The notes: generated by a model not told the origin, from the sequence alone. 64,000 nucleotides of DNA from Microbacterium sp. SORGH_AS_0862 (GCF_030818795.1 NZ_JAUTAY010000001.1:1240001-1304000), one strand, 5' to 3'; counted from the stretch's first letter, positions 9,150-18,394 are shown. Made by a program: numbers and translations.

Positions 9150-9437
9150 TCAGAACGAGCGGGCCAGCGAGCGCTCCTGTTCGGCGAAGGCGCCGCCGGC
9201 CTCTTCCATCACCCGCGCGTACGCGTCGAGCTGGCGCTGCATGGCACGCATCTGGGCTTCCCAGTGCACCCGCATCCCGACGTATGCCTGATACGCGCGA
9301 CCCTGCCACGCCGAGTCGAGGTGCGAGAGTTGTGCGTCCATCTCGTCGAGCACTCTGCGAATCTCCGCCGACGACTGCTGGATCGCCTGTACCGACTGCG
9401 CGACCCGGTCGAAGTCGATGGTGATGTGATCAGACAT
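9150..9437 (-). CDS. WXG100 family protein (EsxA-like)
   Basis: A 95-residue WXG100 protein on the opposite strand to the rest of the substrate group. It has a helix (ITIDFDRVAQSVQAIQQSSA), the hairpin turn S-A-W-Q-G-R-A-Y (W-x-G), and a second helix ending with AEQERSLARSF. The start was set at 9437 because AGGGAG lies six bases upstream; an in-frame ATG at 9455 is less well placed. It could be secreted alone or pair with the EspC-like protein. It is convergent with the second YbaB-like gene, with 9 nt between them. Confidence 0.85.
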   Translation of the reverse strand: MSDHITIDFDRVAQSVQAIQQSSAEIRRVLDEMDAQLSHLDSAWQGRAYQAYVGMRVHWEAQMRAMQRQLDAYARVMEEAGGAFAEQERSLARSF

Positions 9438-9518
9438 TCGCGACTCCCTGGTCATGACGAAGGATACGGACGCACACCATCATGGCAAACGGCGTGCGCG
9501 CACGCAGGGGGCTGGACA

Positions 9519-10475
9519 TCACTGTTGATGAAGCGTCGACTTCACGGTCGGGATGCCGCGGTCGATCGGTCCGCCCGCCAGCAGGGTGCGACCGAACCGG
9601 ACGGTCAGCCCGGTGGGCGCGGCATTCGGCGGTTCGTCGTCCCACACGTCGCGAGCCTCGCCCAGCTTCAACGAGACCATGCCCTCGGCCGTCGGCGTGT
9701 CCCGCCAGTCGACCTTCTGTAGACCGTAGCCCTTCCAGTCGCGCGCGATCAGCCGATCGTCGAGTCGGAGCGCCGCACCGTCCTTCATGACGATAGGAAA
9801 GACGCCCGTGCCCGCGACGAGAGCATCGGCCCGGCCCCACGCAGCAGCGGGCACGGCGTCCACGAGGCGGGCGAGCAGGGTGATTCGGGTGTCGACGGAG
9901 GCGGCGTCGAGCGCTTCGGCGCCGTAGGTGAGGATGACGCCCGCCCGGATCACGACCGGCGATCTCTCGGGGGCGGCTTCGAGGGCTGCCACGAACTCGT
10001 GAGTGAGCAGGTCCTGCGCAAAGGCGGGGATGAAGCCCTCCACGCTCCAGCGCGTGCTCGGCCAGACCGGGCCGAGGGGCGGGATCGGCGGCAGCTTGAT
10101 GCCGTAGTCGTCGCGGGCACGCAGCGACTGATCCCCGAAACGGATCTCGGGCAACGACGCGGGCAGCCGCATCCAGATCAGGTTCGTCTCGTAACGGTCA
10201 CCCCACGCGTTGCCCTTGTTGCCGCGACGCTGCAGATAGCCGACCAGGCGTGCGACCGTGACGTCGTGACCGTGCGCCTGACCGGTGACCACTTCGCTCA
10301 TCCCCGTCGGCCAGATCTCCTTCGCCGGGGTGGCGCGGAAGGCGGCCTCCGCGATCTCGATCGACGGGGGCGGCGCGGCGTCCTCCCAGTGCCACCCGCG
10401 AGCCTCGAACTCCGGACGCGTGGCCCGTCGTGCGGCGGCATCCGCCTCACGACGTTTGGAACCGAACGGCAGCAT
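9519..10475 (-). CDS. Conserved hypothetical protein in the T7SS locus
   Basis: A 318-residue protein that I do not recognise. It starts MLPFGSKRREADAAARR (positively charged) and contains RYETNLIWMRLPASLP, DDYGIKLPPIPPLGP and a C-terminal half rich in short strands. There is no signal peptide and no transmembrane helix. It is transcribed away from the EccD/EccC genes, downstream of which no partner is obvious. The position between WXG100 and CofD suggests, but does not prove, a T7SS-associated role. A short frame upstream (10480-10677) opens with a similar MLFGRKTREAEAELRRL. Confidence 0.6.
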   Translation of the reverse strand: MLPFGSKRREADAAARRATRPEFEARGWHWEDAAPPPSIEIAEAAFRATPAKEIWPTGMSEVVTGQAHGHDVTVARLVGYLQRRGNKGNAWGDRYETNLIWMRLPASLPEIRFGDQSLRARDDYGIKLPPIPPLGPVWPSTRWSVEGFIPAFAQDLLTHEFVAALEAAPERSPVVIRAGVILTYGAEALDAASVDTRITLLARLVDAVPAAAWGRADALVAGTGVFPIVMKDGAALRLDDRLIARDWKGYGLQKVDWRDTPTAEGMVSLKLGEARDVWDDEPPNAAPTGLTVRFGRTLLAGGPIDRGIPTVKSTLHQQ

Positions 10476-10677
10476 GCGCTCAGCGTAACCGCGCCCGGTC
10501 GGGTACGTGACAGGTTCTGGGGCACCTATGGGCTGGGCCACGATTCGACGGAGCCGCCCGAGGCGGGCGTGCTCGCCACTGTCGCGCTACGTGGCCGCAC
10601 AGCGGCCCCGCCCGATCCGGCGGGAAGAGCCTGCGGAGTTCGGCCTCGGCCTCGCGGGTCTTCCTCCCGAACAGCAT
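10476..10677 (-). other. Upstream region with a short paralogous-looking reading frame
   Basis: Upstream of the hypothetical gene a 65-codon frame (10480-10677) begins MLFGRKTREAEAELRRLF, close to the MLPFGSKRREADAAARRA start of the real gene. After about 20 codons the similarity ends. It could be a decayed copy of the gene start or a small unrelated gene. No ribosome binding site is convincing. Confidence 0.35.
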
Positions 10678-10720
10678 GTGGGCAGCGTCGCCGCGTCACC
10701 GGCTCTGGAAGACTTGTCGG

Positions 10721-11689
10721 ATGGCACAGAACGAGCAGCCCCGCGTCGTCGTCATCGCGGGCGGCGTGGGCGGATCCACGTTCAGCGAAGGGATGCGGGA
10801 GGAGCTGGGCCGCCGCGGCGCAGGCCCCGCGACGATCGTCGTCAACACCGGCGACGACCTGTGGCTGTCGGGCGTGCGCCTGCAGCCGGACATCGACTCC
10901 GTGCTCTACCGCCTCGCCGGCCAGAACGACATGGTCCGCGGCTGGGGTCGCGCCGGCGACAGCGAGCGGGTCAACGCCGAGCTGCAGGCGTGGGGGGCCG
11001 GCTGGCCGTGGTTCACCCTCGGCGACCTGGATCTCGGGACGCACCTCGCACGCACCGGCTGGCTGCGCGAGGGCGCGACGGTGTCCGAGGTGGTGGCTCG
11101 GCTGTCGGAGCGGTGGCCGCTCGGGGTGCGTCTGCTGCCGATGACCGACGCCGAGGTCGACACCCATGTGCTCCTCGAAGACGGCGGCCGACTCCACTTC
11201 CAGGAATGGTGGACGCGCCACCGCGCCACCCTCGCACCCCGTGCCTTCGAGAACCCGGGGATGGATGCGGCCGCTCCCGCGCCGGGGGTTGTCGAAGCCA
11301 TCGCGCAGGCCGATGTCGTCGTGCTCGCCCCCTCCAACCCCGTGGTCTCGATCGGGCCCGTGCTCGCCGTCCCCGGCATCCGCGAGGCACTGGCCGCGAC
11401 CTCGGCACGCATCGTCGGCGTCTCTCCCATCATCGGCGGACGCGTCGTGCGCGGCATGGCCGACGTCTGCCTCACCGCGATCGGCGTCGAGACCTCCGCC
11501 GCGGCGGTGGCCGCCCACTACCGCGGCCGCAGTGCCGGCGGCGTGCTCGATGCGTGGCTGCTGGCGGAGGAAGACGCGGCATCCGCCGCATCCGTGGAGG
11601 CTCTCGGCATCCGGCCGGTCGTCGCGCCCCTGTGGATGCGCGATGTCGAGGCCACCCGGGCGATCGCCGCGGCGGCGCTGAGCGCCTGA
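10721..11689 (+). CDS. fbiA: CofD/FbiA-type 2-phospho-L-lactate transferase
   Basis: A 322-residue protein of the CofD family, which joins a phospholactyl/phosphoenolpyruvyl unit to the deazaflavin Fo in coenzyme F420 synthesis. Seen directly: GGVGGSTFSEGM at the N-terminus (nucleotide loop), VVNTGDDLWLSGVRLQPDID, the LGDLDLGTHLARTGWLREG block, APSNPVVSIGPVLAVPGI, and a C-terminal GIRPVVAPLWMRD. The ATG at 10721 is the first start before the conserved loop. No fbiB, fbiC or F420-dependent enzyme is nearby, so it sits alone between T7SS genes; the locus may have been interrupted or the gene may simply be a neighbour. Confidence 0.88.
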   Translation: MAQNEQPRVVVIAGGVGGSTFSEGMREELGRRGAGPATIVVNTGDDLWLSGVRLQPDIDSVLYRLAGQNDMVRGWGRAGDSERVNAELQAWGAGWPWFTLGDLDLGTHLARTGWLREGATVSEVVARLSERWPLGVRLLPMTDAEVDTHVLLEDGGRLHFQEWWTRHRATLAPRAFENPGMDAAAPAPGVVEAIAQADVVVLAPSNPVVSIGPVLAVPGIREALAATSARIVGVSPIIGGRVVRGMADVCLTAIGVETSAAAVAAHYRGRSAGGVLDAWLLAEEDAASAASVEALGIRPVVAPLWMRDVEATRAIAAAALSA

Positions 11690-11853
11690 TCGATGCGGGC
11701 GCGGAATCGTAGCGGTTCTGTGGAGAATCCGCGCGCGGGCGTCGCAGGGCGACACCGGACGTTACGCTGTCGAGACGTGAGAAGTGGGGGCGGCACGACG
11801 ATGGCAGGCGCACACGGGGCGCTGCGGCGAGACACCGCGGCTGGGGGGCGGCA

Positions 11854-13227
11854 GTGACGACGCCCGCCGACACCGAGGAACGCCGTCGGATCGCCATCGT
11901 CGACGGGGCGGCGCGGCACGATCTGCTCATCCCTCCGGCGGCCAGCATCGCCGATGCCCTCGCGAGTATCGGAATCCGGCAGAAGGTCGGCCGCGACGTC
12001 CTGCTCGAGCTCGACGGCCGCGAGGTGAGCCCGCTGCTGCGGGTCGACGACCTCAGCGACGGCACCGTGCTCGCGCTCGTCGACCTGTCTCAGAAGGTGA
12101 AGCACGACCGTCGCAGACGCCGCGACCCCTCGCGTGGCGAGGCGCCCGGAGCCTGGTGGGTGCTGGGCGGCATCGCTCTCGTGCTCGCGGTGTTCTCACT
12201 CATCGCCCCCGACGCCGTCCGCGAGTCACTGCGTCTTCCGCTGGCGGTCGCCATGGGTGTCTTCGCCGTCACCGCCGGAATGGCGCTCGCCGTGCGGACG
12301 ACGGGTGTCGCGAACGGCACCGATGCGGCTCTCGTCGCGGTCCTGACACTGGCCTTCGCCGCGGGTGCCGGCATCGTGCCCGCGTTCCCCGCCGCAACCT
12401 CCACACTGCAGGTGTTCGTCGGCCTGCTCTCGGCAGCGGTGCTGGCGGGAATGCTGGCGCTCGTCGGACGCCCCGCGGGGCTGCACGCGCGGCTGTCGGC
12501 CGCCACGACGCTGCTGCTCGTACTGGCCGGGGTGTGGGGTTTCTCGCTCATCCTCTCGCTGCCCCTGGCTGCGCCCACGGCCCTCACGCTGGGTCTTGCG
12601 CCCGTGGCGCTGCGCATCCTGCTGGCCACCCTCGTGGACGTTCCGCCCGGCATCTTCATCGACTACGAGCGCTACCAGACCACGCGATGGAGCGTGCGCC
12701 AGCAGCTGCCCGAGGAGATCCACTCCATCGGCGCCGCCGACGCCCGCGACCTCGTGGCGCGCTCGACCGGGCGTCTCGTCGCCGGGACGTTCGTGCTGAC
12801 GCTCGCCGTGGCTCTCAGTGCCCCCTTCGCGCTGCCGGGCATGGACGATTTCGACCCGCTCGTGCTCTCGGGGCGCATCGCCCTGGCGATCACGGTCGTC
12901 TTGGCACTCCTGCTGGGCGCTCGCCGCTTCTCGGTCCCGCTGCTGCGGTGGTTGCCGCGGCTCGCCGCGGGCGCGGTGGCCGTCGTCATGGTGCTGACCG
13001 CGACCCGTGAGGCGAACGCCATGCTGCTGACCGTACTGGCAGGCATCCTCCTGGCCGTCGGCGCCATCGCCGCGCTGGTCATCATCCCCACGAGCCGCGG
13101 CGCGCAGTCTCTGCGTTGGTCGCGGTTCGGGGACGTCATCGAATGGATCGCGATCGCGTTGTCTCTCCCCGCCGGCCTGCTCGCCGCCGATACCATCGAT
13201 ATCCTGCGTGGAATGATGGGCGCATGA
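11854..13227 (+). CDS. EccD-like T7SS membrane channel protein
   Basis: A 457-residue integral membrane protein with a GTG start. Residues about 10-85 are a ubiquitin-like (YukD-type) domain (RRIAIVDGAARHDLLIPPAA ... VLLELDGREVSPLLRVDDL), followed by a basic linker KVKHDRRRRRDPSRGE and about eleven transmembrane helices. This is the EccD architecture, the large subunit lining the T7SS inner-membrane complex. Its stop overlaps the start of the FHA gene (ATGA), so EccD, FHA and EccC form one operon. EccB and EccE partners are not in the window. Confidence 0.85.
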   Translation: MTTPADTEERRRIAIVDGAARHDLLIPPAASIADALASIGIRQKVGRDVLLELDGREVSPLLRVDDLSDGTVLALVDLSQKVKHDRRRRRDPSRGEAPGAWWVLGGIALVLAVFSLIAPDAVRESLRLPLAVAMGVFAVTAGMALAVRTTGVANGTDAALVAVLTLAFAAGAGIVPAFPAATSTLQVFVGLLSAAVLAGMLALVGRPAGLHARLSAATTLLLVLAGVWGFSLILSLPLAAPTALTLGLAPVALRILLATLVDVPPGIFIDYERYQTTRWSVRQQLPEEIHSIGAADARDLVARSTGRLVAGTFVLTLAVALSAPFALPGMDDFDPLVLSGRIALAITVVLALLLGARRFSVPLLRWLPRLAAGAVAVVMVLTATREANAMLLTVLAGILLAVGAIAALVIIPTSRGAQSLRWSRFGDVIEWIAIALSLPAGLLAADTIDILRGMMGA

Positions 13228-14270
13228 GTCTGCCGCCGCAGTTCACGGGCGAACCCGCCGGAGTCGGAGCACGACTCGCCGCCTTCACGATCGACGTCGC
13301 CATCGTCGTCGCGCTGAGCGTCACCGTGTCCCTCGTGAGCGGGTCGGCCGTCTTCGGCCTGCTCGTGGGCGCCGAGGCGATCCTGGCTCTGTGGATCCTG
13401 CAAGCGCGCACCGGGTCCGGCCCCGGGAAAGCCCTGCTCGGGCTGCGCGTCGCACGCCTGGACGCCCCGTACTCACCCGGCGCGGGGCGGAGCTTCGTGC
13501 GCGGTCTGCTGGTCGGGATCGGCTCGCTCGTGTTCGGCGCCGGAGCATGGGTCGTCGAGGGGTCCGCATCCGCCGACCGTTCGGGCCTGCGCCGCTCCTG
13601 GGCCGACCGCGCCGCGCAGACCGTCGTCGTCGCCGTTCCCCGCCGCCCCGCGGCCGAGCGGCGGAGCAGACGGCGCTCCGCCGACGAGATCGTCGCCGTC
13701 CCCTCCCCGACCGTCATCGCGCGCCCCTGGTCGCCCGCACCCGTCGAATCCGGCAGGGCTCGGGGACCGATCGCCCCACCGGCACCCGCCGAGCCGCCCG
13801 CGGCACCGGTCGCCGCCGGCGCGGCTCCCGAGGTTCCCGCTCCGGCCGCAGCGGTCGCCGGCTGGGCGGGCCCCGCAGCCGCGGTGCCGGTCGTCGACCA
13901 GCCCGAGTCGGGCGAGCGCCCCACCGGTGAGCTGCTGCTGATCTTCGACACCGGTCAGCGCGCCCGCCTGCCGCTGCCCGTCGCCGTCAACCTCGGCCGC
14001 AGCCCCGAGCAGACCGAGCAGACCGATCTGCTGGTGACGGTGACGGACCCCGACTCCAGCGTCTCCAAGACCCACCTGCGCCTCGAGTTCGATCACGCGG
14101 GCCTGTGGGTCACCGACACGGGTTCGACCAACGGGACCGAGCTCATCGAGGATGACGGCCAGGTGGTGCCGCTCGCGCCCCACGCGCGCACCTTCGTCGA
14201 CGACGACACCCGCATCCGGATCGGGAACCGCATCTTCACCGTCAGCCGACTGATCGGAGCCGCTTCGTGA
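13224..14270 (+). CDS. RDD membrane domain fused to FHA domain
   Basis: A 348-residue two-domain protein. Residues about 10-135 form an RDD-type membrane domain (AGVGARLAAFTIDVAIVVAL at the first helix, GKALLGLRVARLD after the second). A Pro/Ala-rich linker (about 165-235) leads to a C-terminal FHA domain: VNLGRSPEQT, VSKTHLRLEF (the phosphothreonine-binding S-x-x-H) and VTDTGSTNGTEL. FHA domains read phosphothreonine, so this protein probably senses kinase signalling at the membrane and passes it to the T7SS ATPase encoded next. It overlaps both neighbours by 4 nt. Confidence 0.85.
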   Translation: MSLPPQFTGEPAGVGARLAAFTIDVAIVVALSVTVSLVSGSAVFGLLVGAEAILALWILQARTGSGPGKALLGLRVARLDAPYSPGAGRSFVRGLLVGIGSLVFGAGAWVVEGSASADRSGLRRSWADRAAQTVVVAVPRRPAAERRSRRRSADEIVAVPSPTVIARPWSPAPVESGRARGPIAPPAPAEPPAAPVAAGAAPEVPAPAAAVAGWAGPAAAVPVVDQPESGERPTGELLLIFDTGQRARLPLPVAVNLGRSPEQTEQTDLLVTVTDPDSSVSKTHLRLEFDHAGLWVTDTGSTNGTELIEDDGQVVPLAPHARTFVDDDTRIRIGNRIFTVSRLIGAAS

Positions 14271-17200
14271 GCAAGGGACCACGCCTGGCCCCGCCGTCCG
14301 TGCCGAGTGGTCGCATCGTCGTGCAGCCGCCGCCGGAGCTGGTTCCGAACGAGGGCGGCAGCAGCATGCTCACCTCCCTGCTGCCGATGCTCGGCAGTGT
14401 GGGCGCGATCGTCATGGTGACGATCTCCAACGCGGGCCCGACCGGCTTCATCACCGGCGGCATGTTCCTGCTGTCCTCCCTCGGCTTCGTCGCCGTCAAC
14501 GGATGGCGCCAGCGCGCGCAGCGCAACGCCCAGGTGCTCGGCAACCGCCGCGAGTACCTCGCCTATCTCAGCGATCTCCGTGAGACCGTCCGCACGGCCG
14601 CCCGCAAGCAGCGCCGCCACGGCGCGTGGGTGACACCGTCCCCCTCGGCACTGCCGTTCATCGCCGAGGAGCGCACCCGCGTCTGGGAGCGCCAGCCCGG
14701 GGACGAGAACTTCCTGCTCACGCGCATCGGCGCGTGCGATCAGCCGTTGTGCATCTCGCTCGAAGCCCCCGACCTTCCGCCGCTCGCCCAGCTCGACCCG
14801 GTCGCCGCATCCGCGGCCCACCGCTTCATGCTCACGCACGAGATCCAGCCGGATCTGCCCCTCGGCGTGACTCTGACCGACTACGCGCGCATCGAGATCG
14901 TCGGCCCCGACGAGAATGCGGTGCGCTCCCTCGCCCGCGCCATGGTCGTGGGCGCCGCGACCCTGCAGGATCCCGAGGACGTCGTCGTCGCGATCCTCGC
15001 CGGTCCCGACCAGCTGCCCGCGTGGGAGTGGGCCAAGTGGCTGCCGCACGCGCTGTCGTCGCGCTCCAGCGACAAGCTGGGCCCCGCCCGCATGATCGCC
15101 TCGTCGCTGGACGACCTCGAAGACCTTCTGCCTGCAGGACTCCGCGAACGTGCGCGCTTCGCCCGCGGCGGCGGCGCCGGCCCGCACGTGGTCCTCGTGG
15201 TCGACGGCGTGCAGCTGCCGATGGGCGACCCCGTCGTCGGCGGCGACGGGATGCTGGGCGTGACCGTCGTGGAGCTCCCCGGACGCTGGGGCGAGCTCGA
15301 GAACCCGGACGTCCTCCGCATCGTCATGCCGGAGGCGGCCGCATCCGACCGTCACGCCGAGCTCATCGACGTGGTCTCGGGATCGCGCACCTTCACCCCC
15401 GACACGACCTCGATCGCCGTGGCCGAGGCCACCGCGCGTCGGCTCATGCCGCTCTACTCGAACCCGGCGGCGCTCGCCGAGACGCCCGGCGCCCAGCAGG
15501 GTCAGCGCGAGCTCGTCGAGCTGCTCGGCATGCCCGACGTGCGCGAGATCGACTTCGACCGCACCTGGTCAGGACGCCTGGAACGCGACCGCCTCCGCGT
15601 CCCGATCGGTCAGGACACCACCGGCGCCCCGCTCGTGCTCGACCTCAAGGAAGCCGCCCAGCAGGGTATGGGTCCGCACGGCGTGATGATCGGCGCCACG
15701 GGTTCCGGTAAGTCCGAGGTGCTGCGCACGCTCGTGCTCGCCCTCGCGCTGACGCATTCGCCCGAGCAGCTGAACTTCGTGCTCGTCGACTTCAAGGGTG
15801 GCGCGACCTTCGCCGGCATGGCGGGGATGCCCCACGTCTCGGCGATCATCACCAACCTCGGCAGCGAGCTCGCCCTCGTCGACCGCTTCCAGGACGCCCT
15901 GCAGGGTGAGATCGTGCGCCGCCAGGAACTGCTGCGCGCCGCCGGCAACTTCGCCAACGTGTCGGACTACGAGAAGGCCCGCCGCGGCGGGCGTACCGAC
16001 CTCGCGCCGCTTCCGGCACTGCTGATCGTGGCCGACGAGTTCAGCGAGCTCCTGGCGGCGAAGCCGGAGTTCGTCGAGAGCTTCATCAACATCGGCCGCG
16101 TCGGCCGATCGCTTCAGGTGCACCTGCTGCTGGCGTCGCAACGTCTGGAGGAGGGCAAGCTCCGCGGCCTCGACACCTACCTTTCGTACCGCATCGGTCT
16201 GCGCACCTTCTCGGCCGCCGAGTCGCGCACGATCATCGGAACCCCCGACGCGTACACCCTGCCGCAGGAACCCGGGGTGGGTTACCTCAAGGCCGACACC
16301 GACAACCTCGTGCAGTTCCGCGCCGCCTACGTCTCGGGAACGCCCAAGACGAAACTCACCGGGGGGCGCTCCAGCGAGTCGGCCGACACATCCGGTGAGG
16401 CCGCGCGCATCGAGGTCTTCACCGCTGCACCTCAGCCGCTCGAGCTCATCGAGGAGCCCGTCGACACCTCGCGCGACATCGTGTCGCAGCCGGTCGAGGA
16501 GCGCTCCACCTTCCAGATCGCGGTCGAGCGGATGAAGGGTCGCGGCCCCGCCGCCCACCAGGTGTGGCTGCCGCCGCTCGAGGAGCCCTCGTCGCTGGAC
16601 GAGCTCATGCCCGACCTGGTCGTCGACCCGCGGATGGGGCTCCACTCCCCCGCCTGGCGTGCGGCCGGCGCCCTCACGGTCCCGCTCGGGATCGTCGACG
16701 TTCCGCTGGAACAGCGCCGCGAGAATCTCGTGGTCTCGCTCGGCGGCGCGGCCGGTCACGTCGCGATCGTCGGAAGCCCGCTGAGCGGCAAGTCGACGCT
16801 GGCGCGCACGCTCGTCTCGGCCCTCGCGCTGACGGCGACACCGCTGGAGCTGCAGTTCTACGTGCTCGACTTCGGCGGCGGTACCTTCACGGGTCTGCAG
16901 CGCCATCCGCACGTCGCCGGCGTCGCCACGCGCACCGAGGCGGAGGCCATCCGCCGCACGGTCGCGGAGGTGGAGTCGATCATCGACGACCGCGAGCGCT
17001 ACTTCCGCCAGAACGGCATCGACTCGATCGACACCTACCGCCTGCGCCGTAGCCAGGGCGTCGTCGACGACGGCTACGGCGACGTGTTCCTCGTGGTCGA
17101 CGGCTGGGCGACGCTACGTGCCGACTACGAGGCGCTCGAGACGCGCGTGCAGACCATCGCGGCACGAGGCCTCAGCTTCGGCGTGCACGTGATCGTGACA

Positions 17201-18238
17201 GCCAACCGCTGGCTCGAGATCCGTGCGAGCCTCAAGGACCTGATCCAGACCCGCCTCGAGCTGCGCCTGGGAGACCCGACGGACTCCGAGATCGACCGCA
17301 AGCAGGCGGCCAACGTGCCCGCCGGCCAGCCCGGGCGAGGCCTCAGCGCCAAGCGTCTGCAGATGCTCGCCGCGCTGCCGCGTATCGACGGATCCTCGGA
17401 TGTGGCGGCCCTCGTCGACGGCGTCGACGACATGGTCGCCCGCGTGGGCGCCGCCTGGCAGGGCCCGGCGGGTCCGAAGCTGCGGCTGCTGCCGGAGATG
17501 ATCACCCTCGACGAGGTGCGCGCGCAGACCACGCCGGACGACGCCCGCATCCTGCTCGGCGTCGATGAAGCGCAGCTCGCGCCCTTCGGCATCGACCCCC
17601 GCAAGGAAGCCCACCTGTTCCTCTACGGAGACTCGGGTATGGGCAAGTCGTCGTTCCTGCGGGGCATCGCGCAGGAGATCATGCGCAAGTACGGTCCGAC
17701 CGAGGCGAAGATCTTCGCGGTCGACTACCGTCGCTCGCTGCTCGGTGAGATCCCGCAGGAGTACCTGGGCGCCTACCTCACCTCGCACGAGCCCGCCACG
17801 AGCGGTCTCGCCGAGCTCGCCCAGTTCTTCTCGAGCCGCATCCCCGGGCCGGACGTGACCCCCGAACAGTTGCGGGAGCGCAGCTGGTGGAAGGGCGCCG
17901 AGGGCTTCGTGCTGGTCGACGACTACGACCTCGTCGCGACGAGCCAGGGCAACCCTCTCGCCGTGCTGCAGCCGCTGCTGGCGCAAGCCGGCGACCTGGG
18001 CCTGCACGTGATCCTGACCCGACGCACCGGCGGTGCGAGCCGCGCAGCCTACGACCCGATCATCCAGCGCTTCACCGATCTGGGTGTCACCGGCATCCTG
18101 CTCGGCGGAAACCCGGAGGAGGGCCCGCTGATCGGTCGCGTCAAGGCCGCTCCTGCGGCACCGGGTCGCGCGCAGATCGTGAGCCGCGAGCAGGGTCTGC
18201 TCTCCGCCCAGCTCGCTTTCTCCCCCTCGACCCACTGA
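14267..18238 (+). CDS. eccC: EccC-type T7SS motor ATPase, three FtsK/SpoIIIE domains
   Basis: A 1323-residue membrane-anchored ATPase that recognises WXG substrates and drives type VII secretion. Two transmembrane helices lie at about 28-75, then three P-loop domains in tandem: Walker A GATGSGKS at 476-483, GSPLSGKST near 836, and GDSGMGKSS near 1121, each with its own Walker B (VADEF near 588, VVDGW near 944, VDDYD near 1217). It is thus a single-chain EccCa+EccCb fusion. All three Walker A lysines are kept, whereas the distal domains of many homologues are degenerate. GTG start overlaps the FHA gene. A palindromic repeat follows 47 nt after the stop. Confidence 0.92.
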   Translation: MSKGPRLAPPSVPSGRIVVQPPPELVPNEGGSSMLTSLLPMLGSVGAIVMVTISNAGPTGFITGGMFLLSSLGFVAVNGWRQRAQRNAQVLGNRREYLAYLSDLRETVRTAARKQRRHGAWVTPSPSALPFIAEERTRVWERQPGDENFLLTRIGACDQPLCISLEAPDLPPLAQLDPVAASAAHRFMLTHEIQPDLPLGVTLTDYARIEIVGPDENAVRSLARAMVVGAATLQDPEDVVVAILAGPDQLPAWEWAKWLPHALSSRSSDKLGPARMIASSLDDLEDLLPAGLRERARFARGGGAGPHVVLVVDGVQLPMGDPVVGGDGMLGVTVVELPGRWGELENPDVLRIVMPEAAASDRHAELIDVVSGSRTFTPDTTSIAVAEATARRLMPLYSNPAALAETPGAQQGQRELVELLGMPDVREIDFDRTWSGRLERDRLRVPIGQDTTGAPLVLDLKEAAQQGMGPHGVMIGATGSGKSEVLRTLVLALALTHSPEQLNFVLVDFKGGATFAGMAGMPHVSAIITNLGSELALVDRFQDALQGEIVRRQELLRAAGNFANVSDYEKARRGGRTDLAPLPALLIVADEFSELLAAKPEFVESFINIGRVGRSLQVHLLLASQRLEEGKLRGLDTYLSYRIGLRTFSAAESRTIIGTPDAYTLPQEPGVGYLKADTDNLVQFRAAYVSGTPKTKLTGGRSSESADTSGEAARIEVFTAAPQPLELIEEPVDTSRDIVSQPVEERSTFQIAVERMKGRGPAAHQVWLPPLEEPSSLDELMPDLVVDPRMGLHSPAWRAAGALTVPLGIVDVPLEQRRENLVVSLGGAAGHVAIVGSPLSGKSTLARTLVSALALTATPLELQFYVLDFGGGTFTGLQRHPHVAGVATRTEAEAIRRTVAEVESIIDDRERYFRQNGIDSIDTYRLRRSQGVVDDGYGDVFLVVDGWATLRADYEALETRVQTIAARGLSFGVHVIVTANRWLEIRASLKDLIQTRLELRLGDPTDSEIDRKQAANVPAGQPGRGLSAKRLQMLAALPRIDGSSDVAALVDGVDDMVARVGAAWQGPAGPKLRLLPEMITLDEVRAQTTPDDARILLGVDEAQLAPFGIDPRKEAHLFLYGDSGMGKSSFLRGIAQEIMRKYGPTEAKIFAVDYRRSLLGEIPQEYLGAYLTSHEPATSGLAELAQFFSSRIPGPDVTPEQLRERSWWKGAEGFVLVDDYDLVATSQGNPLAVLQPLLAQAGDLGLHVILTRRTGGASRAAYDPIIQRFTDLGVTGILLGGNPEEGPLIGRVKAAPAAPGRAQIVSREQGLLSAQLAFSPSTH

Positions 18239-18285
18239 GCCCTCGGCGTCGCCCTCGCGGCACTCCATTTCCGCGCAGCACTTTT

Positions 18286-18360
18286 CCCGCGAGACTGCAT
18301 TTCCCGCACGAGATCACTGTCATTACCCGTGATCTCGTGGCGGAGATGCAGTCTCGCGGG
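18286..18360. repeat. 75-bp nested palindrome, copy 1
   Basis: An exactly 75-bp element with symmetric layout 15-6-11-11-11-6-15. The outer arms CCCGCGAGACTGCAT / ATGCAGTCTCGCGGG and inner arms CACGAGATCAC / GTGATCTCGTG are perfect inverted repeats; the central loop is TGTCATTACCC, and the 6-nt segments between arms are not fully complementary. A second copy at 20676 shares the arms and loop exactly and differs only in the 6-nt segments. This copy lies between the convergent eccC and LysR genes, where it may also serve as a terminator. Confidence 0.9.
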
Positions 18361-18394
18361 CGTGGAGAGGGGGAGGGCGGCGACGCGGGCAGGC

